Source: Paenibacillus azoreducens (GTDB taxonomy: Bacteria; Bacillota; Bacilli; Paenibacillales; Paenibacillaceae). Taken from it: a stretch of 64,000 bases of DNA. The position numbers and the translations under genes are program-made. Positions 52,392-61,710 of the stretch are shown here, one piece after another (within the stretch, counting starts at the first letter, position 1; every line of letters starts with the position of its first letter). Below the pieces are notes generated by a model. The model was not told the DNA's origin, searched no databases, and worked only from the letters and a program-made list of their open reading frames with translations. The stretch covers positions 3,749,501 to 3,813,500 of the forward strand of contig NZ_AP025343.1 of assembly GCF_021654775.1 (NCBI RefSeq). Direction: 5' to 3'.

Positions 52392-53567
52392 TTATGTATC
52401 CATCGATATATCGTCCCATGCTTCATCGAAGCGGCCGATCATCCAGAACAGCCCTCTTCGTCTTTCGACGACGATACTCTCGTTCATGCCGGCCGGCGCT
52501 TCCTGCCCATTGATCCTGTTATTCACGCACGCCCAATGAAGACGGTAGATTTTGTCGGCTTCGTCCATGATTTCCTCCCGGCTGCGCATAGCGGTCTTCC
52601 GATAAAACTCTTCGAATGAATCGCATTCGGAGACGACCTGAATCGCATAGTCGCAGTCGCATATCCGGTCGGGAAAATCAAGAGATTCCACTAGACCGAG
52701 CGCCCAGATAAGCGCCCAATAAGCTTCGTACTGCCAAGCTATATTAACAGCTGCCTGACCTGCCGGATTTTCGTCCTGCAAAAGCTCGCGTTCGTTGTCG
52801 GTCAGGTGACGTTCCACGCCGAATTTCCGCAGCATCTCTGTCACGAAATCTTTTGATGCCGCAAGATCCCCGCCCTGGGCCACATCGCAAGCGTACTGGA
52901 TCACGATCAGCAGTGCAACGGCCCTTCTGGCAATATCCTCTTCCGACTTCCACAAACAATCCGCCGCGGGCGGAAGCTCTGGCAACGTCTCGAGATGCGG
53001 GATATTGCGTTCCCGTATATAGGCGATGGACGCTCGCTTTCTCCGCTCGCCTTCCTCGGACTTCACTTCCGGCCCCATGACTTTATTGGTGCAGGCCCGA
53101 GGGCTGAAGTCGGCAGGACCCGAGGTTCCGTCCGGATAAACAATGACTTGTCCGTCGCTGTCGAGCAACGTTCCGTCCTGCAAGAAACCGATTCCCTCCA
53201 TTCCGGACAGCAATGCCATGCACAGTTGGATCTGTCCTGCGTCCAACTCCTTGTCCGCTTCCAGCGCAACCACCGTATTGAATACGGAAATTTGCGTTAG
53301 CACCAATCCCTTGCGGTTTTCGTCAGCAAAAGCAATGCGATCGTAAAACCCCATCATCCCGGGGATATTGCTCGCAAAATAATCGGGATTCGTATCCTCG
53401 GTCAAGACTCGTATCGCCATCTTGCGTTTCTTGAATAGCGAATTGGTTTGCACGATATAATCGCTGCCGTTTTTCTCGATTTTATGGTCACCCGCGAACA
53501 CATTCGCTATCCTTTCGCCTAGATCGTCAATATTATTCCTGGAAGCAAATATAGTAAAATATTTCAA
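52392..53567 (-). CDS. DUF4272 domain protein
   Basis: A 391-residue cytoplasmic protein. The C-terminal half carries the DUF4272 signature: YIRERNIPHLETLPELPP near 187-205 and LHWACVNNRINGQEAPAGMN near 345-365, ending WDDISMDT. The N-terminal half is an alpha/beta region of unknown type. DUF4272 has no known function, although such proteins often neighbour immunity or secreted-toxin loci. TTG 53567 is chosen, with AGGAGG 8 nt before it. Confidence 0.83.
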   Translation of the reverse strand: MKYFTIFASRNNIDDLGERIANVFAGDHKIEKNGSDYIVQTNSLFKKRKMAIRVLTEDTNPDYFASNIPGMMGFYDRIAFADENRKGLVLTQISVFNTVVALEADKELDAGQIQLCMALLSGMEGIGFLQDGTLLDSDGQVIVYPDGTSGPADFSPRACTNKVMGPEVKSEEGERRKRASIAYIRERNIPHLETLPELPPAADCLWKSEEDIARRAVALLIVIQYACDVAQGGDLAASKDFVTEMLRKFGVERHLTDNERELLQDENPAGQAAVNIAWQYEAYWALIWALGLVESLDFPDRICDCDYAIQVVSECDSFEEFYRKTAMRSREEIMDEADKIYRLHWACVNNRINGQEAPAGMNESIVVERRRGLFWMIGRFDEAWDDISMDT

Positions 53568-53810
53568 ACCCAATACCTCCTTGGAGTTCTCTATAGCTAG
53601 ACTACTCGACTCCCGAAAAGGCTGTCAAATGCGCGATGCATCCGGATCATTGCGGAACACGCGCTCCAGATAGACGTTTCGACGCCACTTTTTAAAAAAA
53701 TGCAGCGAGCATGTGGTTCGGCTGCATATTTTCCCTTGATTTAAGTCAATGAACGTTCATAACCTCCCGATTACAATAAAATCAATTACAGAACTCTAGG
53801 AGGTTACTTG

Positions 53811-54524
53811 ATGATTACCGAAAGAAAACAACAAAAGGATCAGCGAAAAACTGCTTTGACTGCAGGCATATCGCTGATCATGATGACACTTGCTTCATTT
53901 TTTTCGTATGGATTTGTCCACGCAAGCCTTGTGGTACAGGGAGATGCCAGTTCCACATTTCATAACATCATTTCATCAAGTTCACTTTTCAAAGCCGAAA
54001 TCTTTGGATGGGTCATCATCCTGCTTTGTGACATCGTGGTCGCCTGGGCTTTCTATATTTTCCTGAAGCCAATTCATCAAAGCCTTTCGCTGCTCGCTGC
54101 ATGGTTCCGTCTTATCTATGCGGCTATGTTGGGAATAGCCATATTGAATTTATTATTTGTGCTGCTGCTTTCGAATAGTATGGATCAATTGTCTTTATCC
54201 GATCAGCTTCAAGCACAAGCTCTGCTGTATTTGGGAGCTTTTGAGTCCATGTGGTCTATTGGTTTAATAATATTTGGCGGGCATCTGCTGATTATCGGTT
54301 GTATAACTTTCAAAGCAGACATAATACCTAAAATTATTAGCATTTTATTGGTGATTGCCGGTATAGGCTATGTTCTCATTCATTTATGTAACGTGTTTCT
54401 TCCGCAATTCGACGGGATCATTACAACACTGAAATTTATATTCACGGTGCCAATGATTGCAGGAGAATTGGGTTTTGGTTTATGGATGTTGTTCAAAGGC
54501 GGGAAAGCCCCTATAACGACCTGA
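53811..54524 (+). CDS. DUF4386 membrane protein
   Basis: A 237-residue protein with six predicted membrane helices and the DUF4386 pattern: AWFRLIYAAMLGIAILNLLF near 100-120 and IFGGHLLIIGCITFKADIIPK near 165. Function unknown. ATG 53811 follows TAGGAGG at 6 nt. The gene ends inside the convergent Crp/Fnr gene (14-bp overlap), so the two may interfere. A palindrome TGAACGTTCA lies at 53750-53759, before the start. Confidence 0.85.
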   Translation: MITERKQQKDQRKTALTAGISLIMMTLASFFSYGFVHASLVVQGDASSTFHNIISSSSLFKAEIFGWVIILLCDIVVAWAFYIFLKPIHQSLSLLAAWFRLIYAAMLGIAILNLLFVLLLSNSMDQLSLSDQLQAQALLYLGAFESMWSIGLIIFGGHLLIIGCITFKADIIPKIISILLVIAGIGYVLIHLCNVFLPQFDGIITTLKFIFTVPMIAGELGFGLWMLFKGGKAPITT

Positions 54525-55116
54525 TATCTGCTTCACCATTTTCTTTATGAATCCGCTTCTTGATTCGGCTTAATGACTCTGGCGTAATTCCGAGATAACT
54601 TGCCAATTGGTGCTGGGGCACGCGATCGATTAAATCAGGGCGGTTCTGTAATAGCGACTTGAAGCGTTCTTCAGGTGTTGAAGCGATAAAAGCGGCATAT
54701 TCATCTTGGACCTGGCCGAACATTTCCTCGATCATCTTGCGTGTCATCGATTCCAATTGCTCATATTTGTTATACATGTTCTTTTCAATCGCAAGGTCGC
54801 CAACGACCAATACGGAGTCTTCAAGACAAGTAAAGGTATATTCGGATGACTTATCTTGTTTATGGGAATTGAAAATCGAGATGGCTTGCTCTTCGGTGTA
54901 GAAATTGGATGTGACCTCTTTTCCCGTTTCATTAATCGAATGCTGTCTTACGCATCCCTTTAACACAAAATAGCATTTAGTGGGAACATCTCCTTGTCTA
55001 AGGAGAACTGTTCCTTTTTTATATTCCTCAATAACGATATCCTCAAGAATAGCCTGTTGTTCTTCTTCGCTAAGGGATGTAAATTTAGTCATGTACTTGA
55101 ACAATATTTCCTTCAT
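54511..55116 (-). CDS. Crp/Fnr-family transcription regulator
   Basis: A 201-residue Crp/Fnr protein: cyclic-nucleotide-binding fold (about 15-115; LLRQGDVPTKCYFVLKGCVR) and a C-terminal winged helix (PQHQLASYLGITPESLSRIK). It has no Cys cluster at the N-terminus, so it is not an FNR oxygen sensor, and the cAMP-binding residues are not conserved. It probably controls the convergent DUF4386 gene, a pairing common in these genera. ATG 55116 follows AAAGGAAAGAAAA. Confidence 0.87.
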   Translation of the reverse strand: MKEILFKYMTKFTSLSEEEQQAILEDIVIEEYKKGTVLLRQGDVPTKCYFVLKGCVRQHSINETGKEVTSNFYTEEQAISIFNSHKQDKSSEYTFTCLEDSVLVVGDLAIEKNMYNKYEQLESMTRKMIEEMFGQVQDEYAAFIASTPEERFKSLLQNRPDLIDRVPQHQLASYLGITPESLSRIKKRIHKENGEADIRSL

Positions 55117-55140
55117 TTTTCTTTCCTTTCATATTATTCA

Positions 55141-56307
55141 TCATTTTCTTACGGCGAACAGGGGAAGTCCGCGAAGACGCTGACGCTCGTCAATCATCAG
55201 CAGCGTATCTTCAACGATTTGCTTAGCCGCCTCTCCTCTATCCATGGAAGCCATCTTGTTTCTGATTCGTTCCGAAGCAGCTGGATCATGAAGAAAATGG
55301 ATCATTTTTTCTCCCAGCTCCCGGGTATCGTAAGCGATATCCGCCAGGCCGTTCTGTTGGAAAAACTGTGCATTCTCACGCTCCTGTCCGCCATACGGCT
55401 TTAAAATAAAGACGGGAACCTTCAAAACGAGAGCTTCGGATAATGTAACTCCGCCTGCTTTGGTCACGATACATGATGACGCCGCCATCAGCTCATGCAT
55501 CTGCTCTACATAACCTAATACGTTCACATCCAAACGATCCGGGAACAGCGAACGCAGCTTCATAACCATTTTATCATGCCGCCCGCATACGAGATCAATG
55601 TCGCAGTTCCCCTTCTCCAACAGCATTTGCACAAGCTCCACAATATGATGAAATACGGCAAAAGATCCCGCCATGATCAGGACTCTATTGCGAGCCATGC
55701 GGGGTTCAACTGGGCTGGACATCGTCGCCGCGGTCGCAGTATGGTAAAAAGCGGCACGTACCGGAATTCCGGTCACGCAAATACGATCCGGAGCCGTCCC
55801 GTGGTCCTTTATCAGCTCACTCTCAAGCGCTTCGGTGGCGACATAATATTTGTCGGTATCCGGATGGATCCACCGTGAATGCAAGGTATAATCGGTAATG
55901 ACAGTAGAGGTAGGAATGGAGAAGTTCCTGCTTGTTTCCGTGACTGCGCCGAATGGGAACGTATTAATAATGGCATCCGGCCGCGCGTTTTCAATCATTT
56001 CCAGTATTTTTCTTTTTCCAATGGCGTTTAAGTACCGATTAACGGACCCAATTGGATTGGTATCCCGCGTCATGTAATAACTCCATCCGTAATAATCCAA
56101 ACCGAATTGGGATGAGTAGGTGCTCATTTGGTACAGTTTGGAAGATACCGAGTTTAAGATCGGATGCGCTTCCTTCATGAGGTCAACAATGTGCAGACTG
56201 TAGATCTCTTTAGACAGGAAACCTTGTTTCAGGGCGTGGGATACTTGTAAATGACCTTCTCCATAGCCGGCTGTCATAATCAGAATTCGAGGATGGCGGA
56301 TGTTCAC
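55141..56307 (-). CDS. Processive diacylglycerol glucosyltransferase-like protein
   Basis: A 388-residue GT28-family transferase of the MGDG synthase/UgtP type. The start ILIMTAGYGEGHLQVSHALK is the N-terminal lipid-side motif; the C-terminal lobe has LGYVEQMHELMAASSCIVTK with AGGVTLSEALVLKVPVFILK for nucleotide-sugar binding. It should glycosylate diacylglycerol on the inner face of the membrane, making glycolipid and lipoteichoic acid anchors. GTG 56307 follows GGAGGGATCATT; the frame is open to 56406 without a ribosome binding site. Confidence 0.87.
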   Translation of the reverse strand: MNIRHPRILIMTAGYGEGHLQVSHALKQGFLSKEIYSLHIVDLMKEAHPILNSVSSKLYQMSTYSSQFGLDYYGWSYYMTRDTNPIGSVNRYLNAIGKRKILEMIENARPDAIINTFPFGAVTETSRNFSIPTSTVITDYTLHSRWIHPDTDKYYVATEALESELIKDHGTAPDRICVTGIPVRAAFYHTATAATMSSPVEPRMARNRVLIMAGSFAVFHHIVELVQMLLEKGNCDIDLVCGRHDKMVMKLRSLFPDRLDVNVLGYVEQMHELMAASSCIVTKAGGVTLSEALVLKVPVFILKPYGGQERENAQFFQQNGLADIAYDTRELGEKMIHFLHDPAASERIRNKMASMDRGEAAKQIVEDTLLMIDERQRLRGLPLFAVRK

Positions 56308-56580
56308 AATGATCCCTCCTGTAAGCTTATCGGTCTGAAAAGATTTCGACTTGTACTTAGTATAGAATTGGTATGTGAGAATTTCATTAAAAATAAACAT
56401 TCTCATTGTTTTCTAATGAAATTTTGCCCGGATTTGCGTTTATGATGAGTATGACTGCAGGAGCTTATCTATCTTCGCGTTCACCCCATTTTTTTACTTT
56501 TCAATTCTGTTGGCATCCCAGTTTCTTTTCCTAAAGTTTATTGCTCATCTCAATTTGTATCACCGCTAAGCCTGCCACGG

Positions 56581-57381
56581 TTATGTATTAGCCCAATCAT
56601 CGAAATGCAAAGTTAAAAATTTTATTTCATTCTGATAATGCGCTAAGTGACCATCTTCAACCATTTTCACAAACGCCTCTACCTTATCGGCAGCACCTTG
56701 CGAGAGGGTTACACATAAAGCTTCAAGGCGCTTAATAATCCATTGCTTAAGTTGATCCGAAATTTCCATGCCATAATTCTCCAAAAACAATGCGATTCTC
56801 CGGCGCCGATTTTCAGCATGAAGATCAGTACTATAGGGAATCGTCGATGAGTCGATGAGAGCTGGCTCGAAGCTGGCGAGCGGAACGGTAGTATAGAGTG
56901 TATACGCAATATCCCAAATACGAGGGCCAGGGCTTGCCATGTCAAAATCGATCAAGGCCACAGGACGCCGGTCTCTAAAGACGATATTGTACGGCGCGGC
57001 ATCGTTATGACAGACGACCTCATTTATCGTTGGATCCGGATAAGCATTTTGGGGCAAAGCTTCGGAAGCAAAACCTCTTGTTGCATCGTGAAATTGCCGC
57101 AGCAATTTCGCTATTTCTATCAGCGATGCATCCGACCACATGTAAGGATCTAGATCAGGATAATCATTTCCGGGAACTTCACCCGGGATAAAAGTAAGTA
57201 TTTCTCGCCCCTGCTGATCCATGCCGAGAAAACGAGGCGTCTTATCGAACCCGTTTTTTTCCAAGAAAATCAAAAGATCATTCACATATGGATTATTCTT
57301 GTCACTTCGGCGTACAGTATCGCCAATTCGTACAACTTCACTGACATTCCCGCCATGCAGCACTTCTTCTTTTTCAGTCAA
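56581..57381 (-). CDS. Aminoglycoside phosphotransferase-family kinase
   Basis: A 266-residue APH-fold kinase. The catalytic loop is VVCHNDAAPYNIVF (about 120-133, Asp in HND) and the metal motif LIDFDMASPG. It transfers phosphate from ATP to a hydroxyl of a small molecule; whether it confers drug resistance is unknown. TTG 57381 has GTGGAGGG 5 nt upstream. Monocistronic. It is unrelated in sequence to the acyl-CoA kinase at 15.4 kb. Confidence 0.83.
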   Translation of the reverse strand: MTEKEEVLHGGNVSEVVRIGDTVRRSDKNNPYVNDLLIFLEKNGFDKTPRFLGMDQQGREILTFIPGEVPGNDYPDLDPYMWSDASLIEIAKLLRQFHDATRGFASEALPQNAYPDPTINEVVCHNDAAPYNIVFRDRRPVALIDFDMASPGPRIWDIAYTLYTTVPLASFEPALIDSSTIPYSTDLHAENRRRRIALFLENYGMEISDQLKQWIIKRLEALCVTLSQGAADKVEAFVKMVEDGHLAHYQNEIKFLTLHFDDWANT

Positions 57382-57475
57382 AATATCCCTCCACCTCTTT
57401 CACTTCAGCAATGACTTGATCATTAATCCCTAGTTCTTTCAAAGATAAGCACCTGATGTATCAATAAATGTAACA

Positions 57476-57511
57476 CAAAAAGCCGATCCCCTGTGAAGGA
57501 AGAAACGGCTT
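57476..57511 (-). terminator. Terminator of the reductase/TetR pair
   Basis: AAGCCG (57480-57485) pairs with CGGCTT (57506-57511); the minus strand continues TTTTTG. Confidence 0.65.
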
Positions 57512-57547
57512 ATCATTATGTTTCAGCAAATAAATAAGTAGAAGATA

Positions 57548-58474
57548 TTAAATCAATTTATCAAGTATCTGCATATTAGGCATAGTCATCTTCATTTCAT
57601 TTCCTGACTGGAGCATTTTTTTAAAGTTATCTTTCATTTCATCAATTGCTAATAATGCATGAGCTGTAAAACGTTGAACAATCGGATTTTCTTCTAAATT
57701 ATTTTTAAACATGGGATATATTACGGAAAATGGCATGTTATACATTTCAGCTTCAGGATATTCGCTTAGATTAACTCCTCTTTTTTCGCATAGGCTATAG
57801 CATTCGCTCATTGCTTTAAAGCAAGTTTCCACTAGTTTTTCATCTTTCAAAAATCTATCAATATCATTATATTTCGAAAGACCAACCCCTAAAGGACTCG
57901 CTCCTACATTATGCATCCATAATGCATGCAATATGTTTGCAGGAGTTTCAGGAACAATAGAACACTCTTCAAACATCTTGATCGTTTTGCCCAGTAAAGG
58001 TTTTTGTTCTTCATATACTGCGCCTAATTTCACATCCTGCCCTATATTTCCCCAAAGCAAGTTACCTTTAAAGGTACCTCCACCTCCTGGGTATCCCATA
58101 ATATACTGTTCTTTTTTCAATATACTATCGATTTCTCTTGTTCCATCCCAGTTTAAGGTAAATAATAAATAATTTGCATTAGGCGCTTGTTTTATAAGCG
58201 TTTCAATAACCTCATTTAATTGAAATGAATTGACAGGTACAATGATTAAATCATAATTACCCTCTGCATGAAGTGCGCATTTATAAGTATATTCTCCGAT
58301 TGTATACATATTTTCTTTATCTTCACGTTCATCTATGATGTCATATGATATTGTTCTTTCGTTCATAATGTTAAACTTGCTCTCACGAACCAAATGAGTA
58401 ATTTCATGATGCTCTGAAAGTGCATGGGCATAAAGCGTCCCGATTACACCTGTACCAACGATTAATATCTTCAT
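57548..58474 (-). CDS. Ketopantoate reductase (PanE/ApbA) family protein
   Basis: A 308-residue NAD(P)-binding protein starting KILIVGTGVIGTLYAHAL, the Rossmann motif, with an ApbA-type C-terminal helical domain. The central part (MGYPGGGGTFKGNLL, PANILHALWMHNVG) differs from true PanE, in which the catalytic lysine sits in a KxxxN context, so a related substrate is possible. ATG 58474 has GAGGTG 6 nt upstream. It begins 5 bp after the TetR gene on the same transcript; that pair is visibly more AT-rich than its neighbours and may be acquired. Confidence 0.82.
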   Translation of the reverse strand: MKILIVGTGVIGTLYAHALSEHHEITHLVRESKFNIMNERTISYDIIDEREDKENMYTIGEYTYKCALHAEGNYDLIIVPVNSFQLNEVIETLIKQAPNANYLLFTLNWDGTREIDSILKKEQYIMGYPGGGGTFKGNLLWGNIGQDVKLGAVYEEQKPLLGKTIKMFEECSIVPETPANILHALWMHNVGASPLGVGLSKYNDIDRFLKDEKLVETCFKAMSECYSLCEKRGVNLSEYPEAEMYNMPFSVIYPMFKNNLEENPIVQRFTAHALLAIDEMKDNFKKMLQSGNEMKMTMPNMQILDKLI

Positions 58475-58479
58475 TATTT

Positions 58480-59109
58480 TCACCTCAACCCAAAGAATTC
58501 ACTTACAAAACTAAATGTATTATTTTCAGCACCCAAACTACGCGTGAGCAATTCCTCAAATGCAGTAACTTTTGAAATTATTGTTTCTTCACTCCATTTG
58601 AATAAATCAATATCCAAATAAAAATTAGAAAGCGTTAAAATCATTTCGGCTGTCTCAAGCGGATAAGTTACATTAAAAATCCCCTCTTCAACCCCTTGCG
58701 ATATGATTTCTGCATAAAAAGGCGCAAATTGTTTAACAATGCTAACTATCAGTTTCTGATGAAATATTGCATTCGATGGAGAATTAATTTTTTCGTTCTG
58801 CTCACTATTATTACTGGCAGTTTGTATCCCCATTAAAATAATTTGTTTAAGTCTTTCATCAGATTTCAATTCTTTTACATCCTGCTCCGTTATTTCCTTA
58901 AACCAGCGTTTAACATACATTTCTACAGCTGCATCCGCACACTCTTCTTTAGAAGAAAAATAATGATAAAATGCGCCCTTCGAAATATTTAATGTCCTAA
59001 TAATAAATGAGAGCGTTGTATCTTCATAACCGTTTGTAATAAATATGTTCCATATTTTTTCTAGCAACTCATTTCTTTTGTTATTGAAATCTTTATTTGT
59101 TCTAGCCAT
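58480..59109 (-). CDS. TetR/AcrR regulator
   Basis: A 209-residue TetR protein with HTH at about 27-50 (LSFIIRTLNISKGAFYHYFSSKEE) and a helical sensor domain. It is cotranscribed with the reductase gene, so likely controls it. It follows its own promoter with palindrome TAAACC-N7-GGTTTA (59129-59147). Confidence 0.87.
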   Translation of the reverse strand: MARTNKDFNNKRNELLEKIWNIFITNGYEDTTLSFIIRTLNISKGAFYHYFSSKEECADAAVEMYVKRWFKEITEQDVKELKSDERLKQIILMGIQTASNNSEQNEKINSPSNAIFHQKLIVSIVKQFAPFYAEIISQGVEEGIFNVTYPLETAEMILTLSNFYLDIDLFKWSEETIISKVTAFEELLTRSLGAENNTFSFVSEFFGLR

Positions 59110-59128
59110 TTATCCTCCCTCCTATAAA

Positions 59129-59176
59129 TAAACCGACTGCTGGTTTAATTATAATTTGGAACGAATCATTTGTAAA
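59129..59176 (-). promoter_or_regulatory. Promoter and operator of the TetR/reductase operon
   Basis: On the minus strand TTTACA (59176-59171), 17 nt, TATAAT (59153-59148). The palindrome TAAACC (59129-59134) / GGTTTA (59142-59147) follows the -10 directly, so bound TetR would block transcription. Confidence 0.65.
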
Positions 59177-59319
59177 TACGATTTAGAAAATTGCATTCAT
59201 GGGCTGAAGTTGACTTTGTAATCCCAATCATATGGCATGATTTTAGTCAGTCTAGATCAACTTGCAGCAATCCAGCCGGATCGCAGCGCTTTACAGGCTC
59301 ACCGTCATTTTTTGTTCTA

Positions 59320-59442
59320 ATGAAACGGTCAATGGAATATAAATTACAGCCATCCGTGCTGATTGGATCCGTATCGATTTTTCTCGGAATTTTGGTGCTG
59401 CTTTATTTATGTAAAATTAAACATGCAAAGGAGGGTTCATAA
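59320..59442 (+). CDS. Small membrane peptide before the sugar dehydrogenase
   Basis: A 40-residue product (MKRSMEYKLQPSVLIG, then a membrane helix and a basic tail) whose stop codon overlaps the next start in TAATG, which suggests co-translation. It has no good ribosome binding site. The same frame is open further upstream to 59191 without similarity to anything I know. It may be the end of a lost membrane protein. Confidence 0.35.
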   Translation: MKRSMEYKLQPSVLIGSVSIFLGILVLLYLCKIKHAKEGS

Positions 59443-59498
59443 TGAACGAGTACATTCCTAATGGGATGATACAACAACAATTTCGACCTCATAAATAG
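59442..59498 (+). other. N-terminal fragment of the sugar dehydrogenase, out of frame
   Basis: ATG 59442 has a strong ribosome binding site (AAGGAGG) but the frame ends after 18 codons. The first seven, MNEYIPN, would continue as GYNNNFDLINSQLSQ in the frame of the following gene if four bases near 59463-59470 were removed. This marks a frameshift. Confidence 0.6.
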
Positions 59499-59511
59499 TC
59501 AGCTCTCTCAA

Positions 59512-60894
59512 GTGAATACATTAGTTGGTTTAAAACAAGCCCTTTCCACCCCTGTAAAAGAAGAAAACAACACCGAAAAACCAGATTACTTAATAGAGCA
59601 AGGATATCGATTAGAGCGTTTTGTATCTGGTTTAACTTTTCCCACTGTAATGACCTTTGATTTGCAAGGGAACATCTATGTGGCAGAAGCTGGTTTCGCG
59701 TACGGAACCAAACCGGGAAAAGGACGTGTGGTACGAATTGAGCCGAACGGTTCCTTTACAGAAATTGCGGGTGGTTTTGGCGGACCCGTGACAGGAATTG
59801 CCTGGCATGATGGATACCTCTATGTGGCTGCCGGGGATATTGGAGAAGAACATGGGGCAGGATGTGGTCAGATTATTCGATTAGCGTTGGACGGAACAAA
59901 GGAAACGATCGTTACCGGACTTAAAACTTGCGGAGACCATTTTACAGGGGATGTGCTCTTCGGACCAGACGGAAAGATATATTTCTCGGTTGGAACCGCT
60001 ACGAATTCTGCAGTTGTGGGTACCGATGATATGCTGATATTGAAATATCATCCACAATTTCATGATACGCCGGCCAGAGATATCGAGTTAGTCGGGACCA
60101 ACTTCGTCTCTAGGAATCCATTATCGGAACAACAGGACGTAGCGGTTACGGGGGCATATAAACCTTTTGGCGAATCCAGCTACGAAGGTGAAATGATTAG
60201 CGGTCGACTGTTAGCCAACGGGGTCATCTATTGTTGCAATCCCGATGGCACCAATTTGCAAATTGTCGCAGATGGGTTTCGGAATACGTTTGGATTAAAA
60301 TTCTCCCCGTTTAGCGGGAAATTGATTGCCATAGATCATGGCGCTGACCCGCGGGGCAGCCGTCAAATTCGGTTGGATTGGGATAAAGTCTGGGAGGTAG
60401 TTCCGTATGGTTGGCATGGTTTTCCGGATTTTTTCAGTGGCCTGCCTGCTACCCTCCCCCATTTTCATGCCGATGAGCAAGCAAAACCAACCTTTTTGTT
60501 GAAGGGGCATCCTCATCTTTCTTCTCAACCGCTTGCCAGACTCCAATCACACAGCGCTTCGATGAAATTCGATTTCTGTACAAATACGGATTTCGGCCGT
60601 CCAGGGGAAATTTTTGTTGCCCAATTTGGCGAGTCGGGTTTTGAAAAAACGGAGGAATTGCCTGGATTTAAAGTTGTTAGAGTGGATTTGGATACAGGGC
60701 AAATATCGGATTTCTTCACGAATCCCAAGGGTGACTCCGCTACGAGAGGGCCTGTACGTCCGATTGATGTCAAATTTAATCCTGCAGGGAATGAACTTTA
60801 CCTTGTCGATTTTGGAATCATGGGAACCTTGCAAACCGGGAGGAATCCGAAGCCCAAAACGGGAAGCCTATGGAGGATTGTGAAAACAAAATGA
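59512..60894 (+). CDS. Glucose/sorbosone dehydrogenase-type beta-propeller protein (frameshifted start)
   Basis: A 460-residue six-bladed beta-propeller of the PQQ-dependent sugar dehydrogenase family: LTFPTVMTFDLQGNIYVAE, then ITGIAW-like PVTGIAWHDGYLYVA, DVLFGPDGKIYFSVGT, DGFRNTFGLKFSPFSGKLIA, DHGADPRGSRQ and LVDFGIMG. No signal peptide is visible. The frame begins at GTG 59512, but there is no ribosome binding site here. The true start is ATG 59442, separated by a 4-nt insertion. The enzyme domain itself is intact. Confidence 0.8.
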   Translation: MNTLVGLKQALSTPVKEENNTEKPDYLIEQGYRLERFVSGLTFPTVMTFDLQGNIYVAEAGFAYGTKPGKGRVVRIEPNGSFTEIAGGFGGPVTGIAWHDGYLYVAAGDIGEEHGAGCGQIIRLALDGTKETIVTGLKTCGDHFTGDVLFGPDGKIYFSVGTATNSAVVGTDDMLILKYHPQFHDTPARDIELVGTNFVSRNPLSEQQDVAVTGAYKPFGESSYEGEMISGRLLANGVIYCCNPDGTNLQIVADGFRNTFGLKFSPFSGKLIAIDHGADPRGSRQIRLDWDKVWEVVPYGWHGFPDFFSGLPATLPHFHADEQAKPTFLLKGHPHLSSQPLARLQSHSASMKFDFCTNTDFGRPGEIFVAQFGESGFEKTEELPGFKVVRVDLDTGQISDFFTNPKGDSATRGPVRPIDVKFNPAGNELYLVDFGIMGTLQTGRNPKPKTGSLWRIVKTK

Positions 60895-60901
60895 TATCAG
60901 C

Positions 60902-60945
60902 ATATAAACCAGTCATCGGCAATTGTCCGGCGACTGGTTTATATG
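60902..60945 (+). terminator. Terminator-like hairpin after the dehydrogenase
   Basis: ATATAAACCAGTC (60902-60914) pairs exactly with GACTGGTTTATAT (60932-60944). The T tract is weak. Confidence 0.55.
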
Positions 60946-60991
60946 ATTTGGCGAGATTCGCAATTAATGATCGTATCGTTATTTTTCCCTT

Positions 60992-61678
60992 TTAATATCT
61001 ATTCATCTTATTCATCTTTAAAAGCAAATTCTGTTGTACCCAATCCTGAGTTGACATGTTTTCCTTGGAATAAAAATTCAAAGAACTTATCGTTTGAGCA
61101 GGCAATATGTCCATGAAATGTAGCGGAAGCGAGGATGTATATTCAGCATCCAATAATGCTTGATGTTGTTCTTGTTGCGCCTTTTCTTTTTGTTTCTCGG
61201 CCTCGATTTTTTTGCCCTTCTCTACTTCTTCTGGAGACGTTATACAGGCCGACCATATGGTATAGGTACCGTCTTCATGAATAATCAATCTGCGGCCAAC
61301 TGTGGTTACACCACGCGTTTGCTCCATTTGCATAAACGCTCTTTGATCCTCATTTGTGTAATAGTTAATATACCCGTATACTTTCTCTTTCAAGGCGGGA
61401 TCCGTCTTCATTTTCTGCAGGATACCTGGTGCGATAGTCACATCCTGCAAGCTTCCGCTTCTGCCGCGTCTGACGATCTCTTTTTCATTCTTCGGAATGT
61501 TCTCAATCCCAACCGTAAGGCCGTATTTTTCTGAAATGGCTTGCGCCTCATTTTCGGTGGCGGCAGACAAGGCTTTGTCGAAACCAACCAAAGGAGTATC
61601 AGTGGTTATCTTGTTTTTTTGTTGTTCTGAACGTGTTGTTAAGGAAACATTGTTCATAGCAGGTGACGTTATATTCAT
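60992..61678 (-). CDS. Soluble protein of unknown function, possibly DUF6033-like
   Basis: A 228-residue hydrophilic protein starting MNITSPAMNNVSLTTRSEQQ, with a central domain near 75-150 (LQDVTIAPGILQKMKTDPAL, VYGYINYYTNEDQRAF, RRLIIHEDGTYTIWSAC) and a coiled-coil rich in Lys, Glu and Gln near 155-180. The layout resembles the uncharacterised DUF6033 family, from memory only. ATG 61678 follows GGGAGG at 8 nt. Upstream is a possible SigD-like promoter. Confidence 0.65.
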   Translation of the reverse strand: MNITSPAMNNVSLTTRSEQQKNKITTDTPLVGFDKALSAATENEAQAISEKYGLTVGIENIPKNEKEIVRRGRSGSLQDVTIAPGILQKMKTDPALKEKVYGYINYYTNEDQRAFMQMEQTRGVTTVGRRLIIHEDGTYTIWSACITSPEEVEKGKKIEAEKQKEKAQQEQHQALLDAEYTSSLPLHFMDILPAQTISSLNFYSKENMSTQDWVQQNLLLKMNKMNRY

Positions 61679-61710
61679 TGAACATACCTCCCACATTCTT
61701 ATTACTATAA

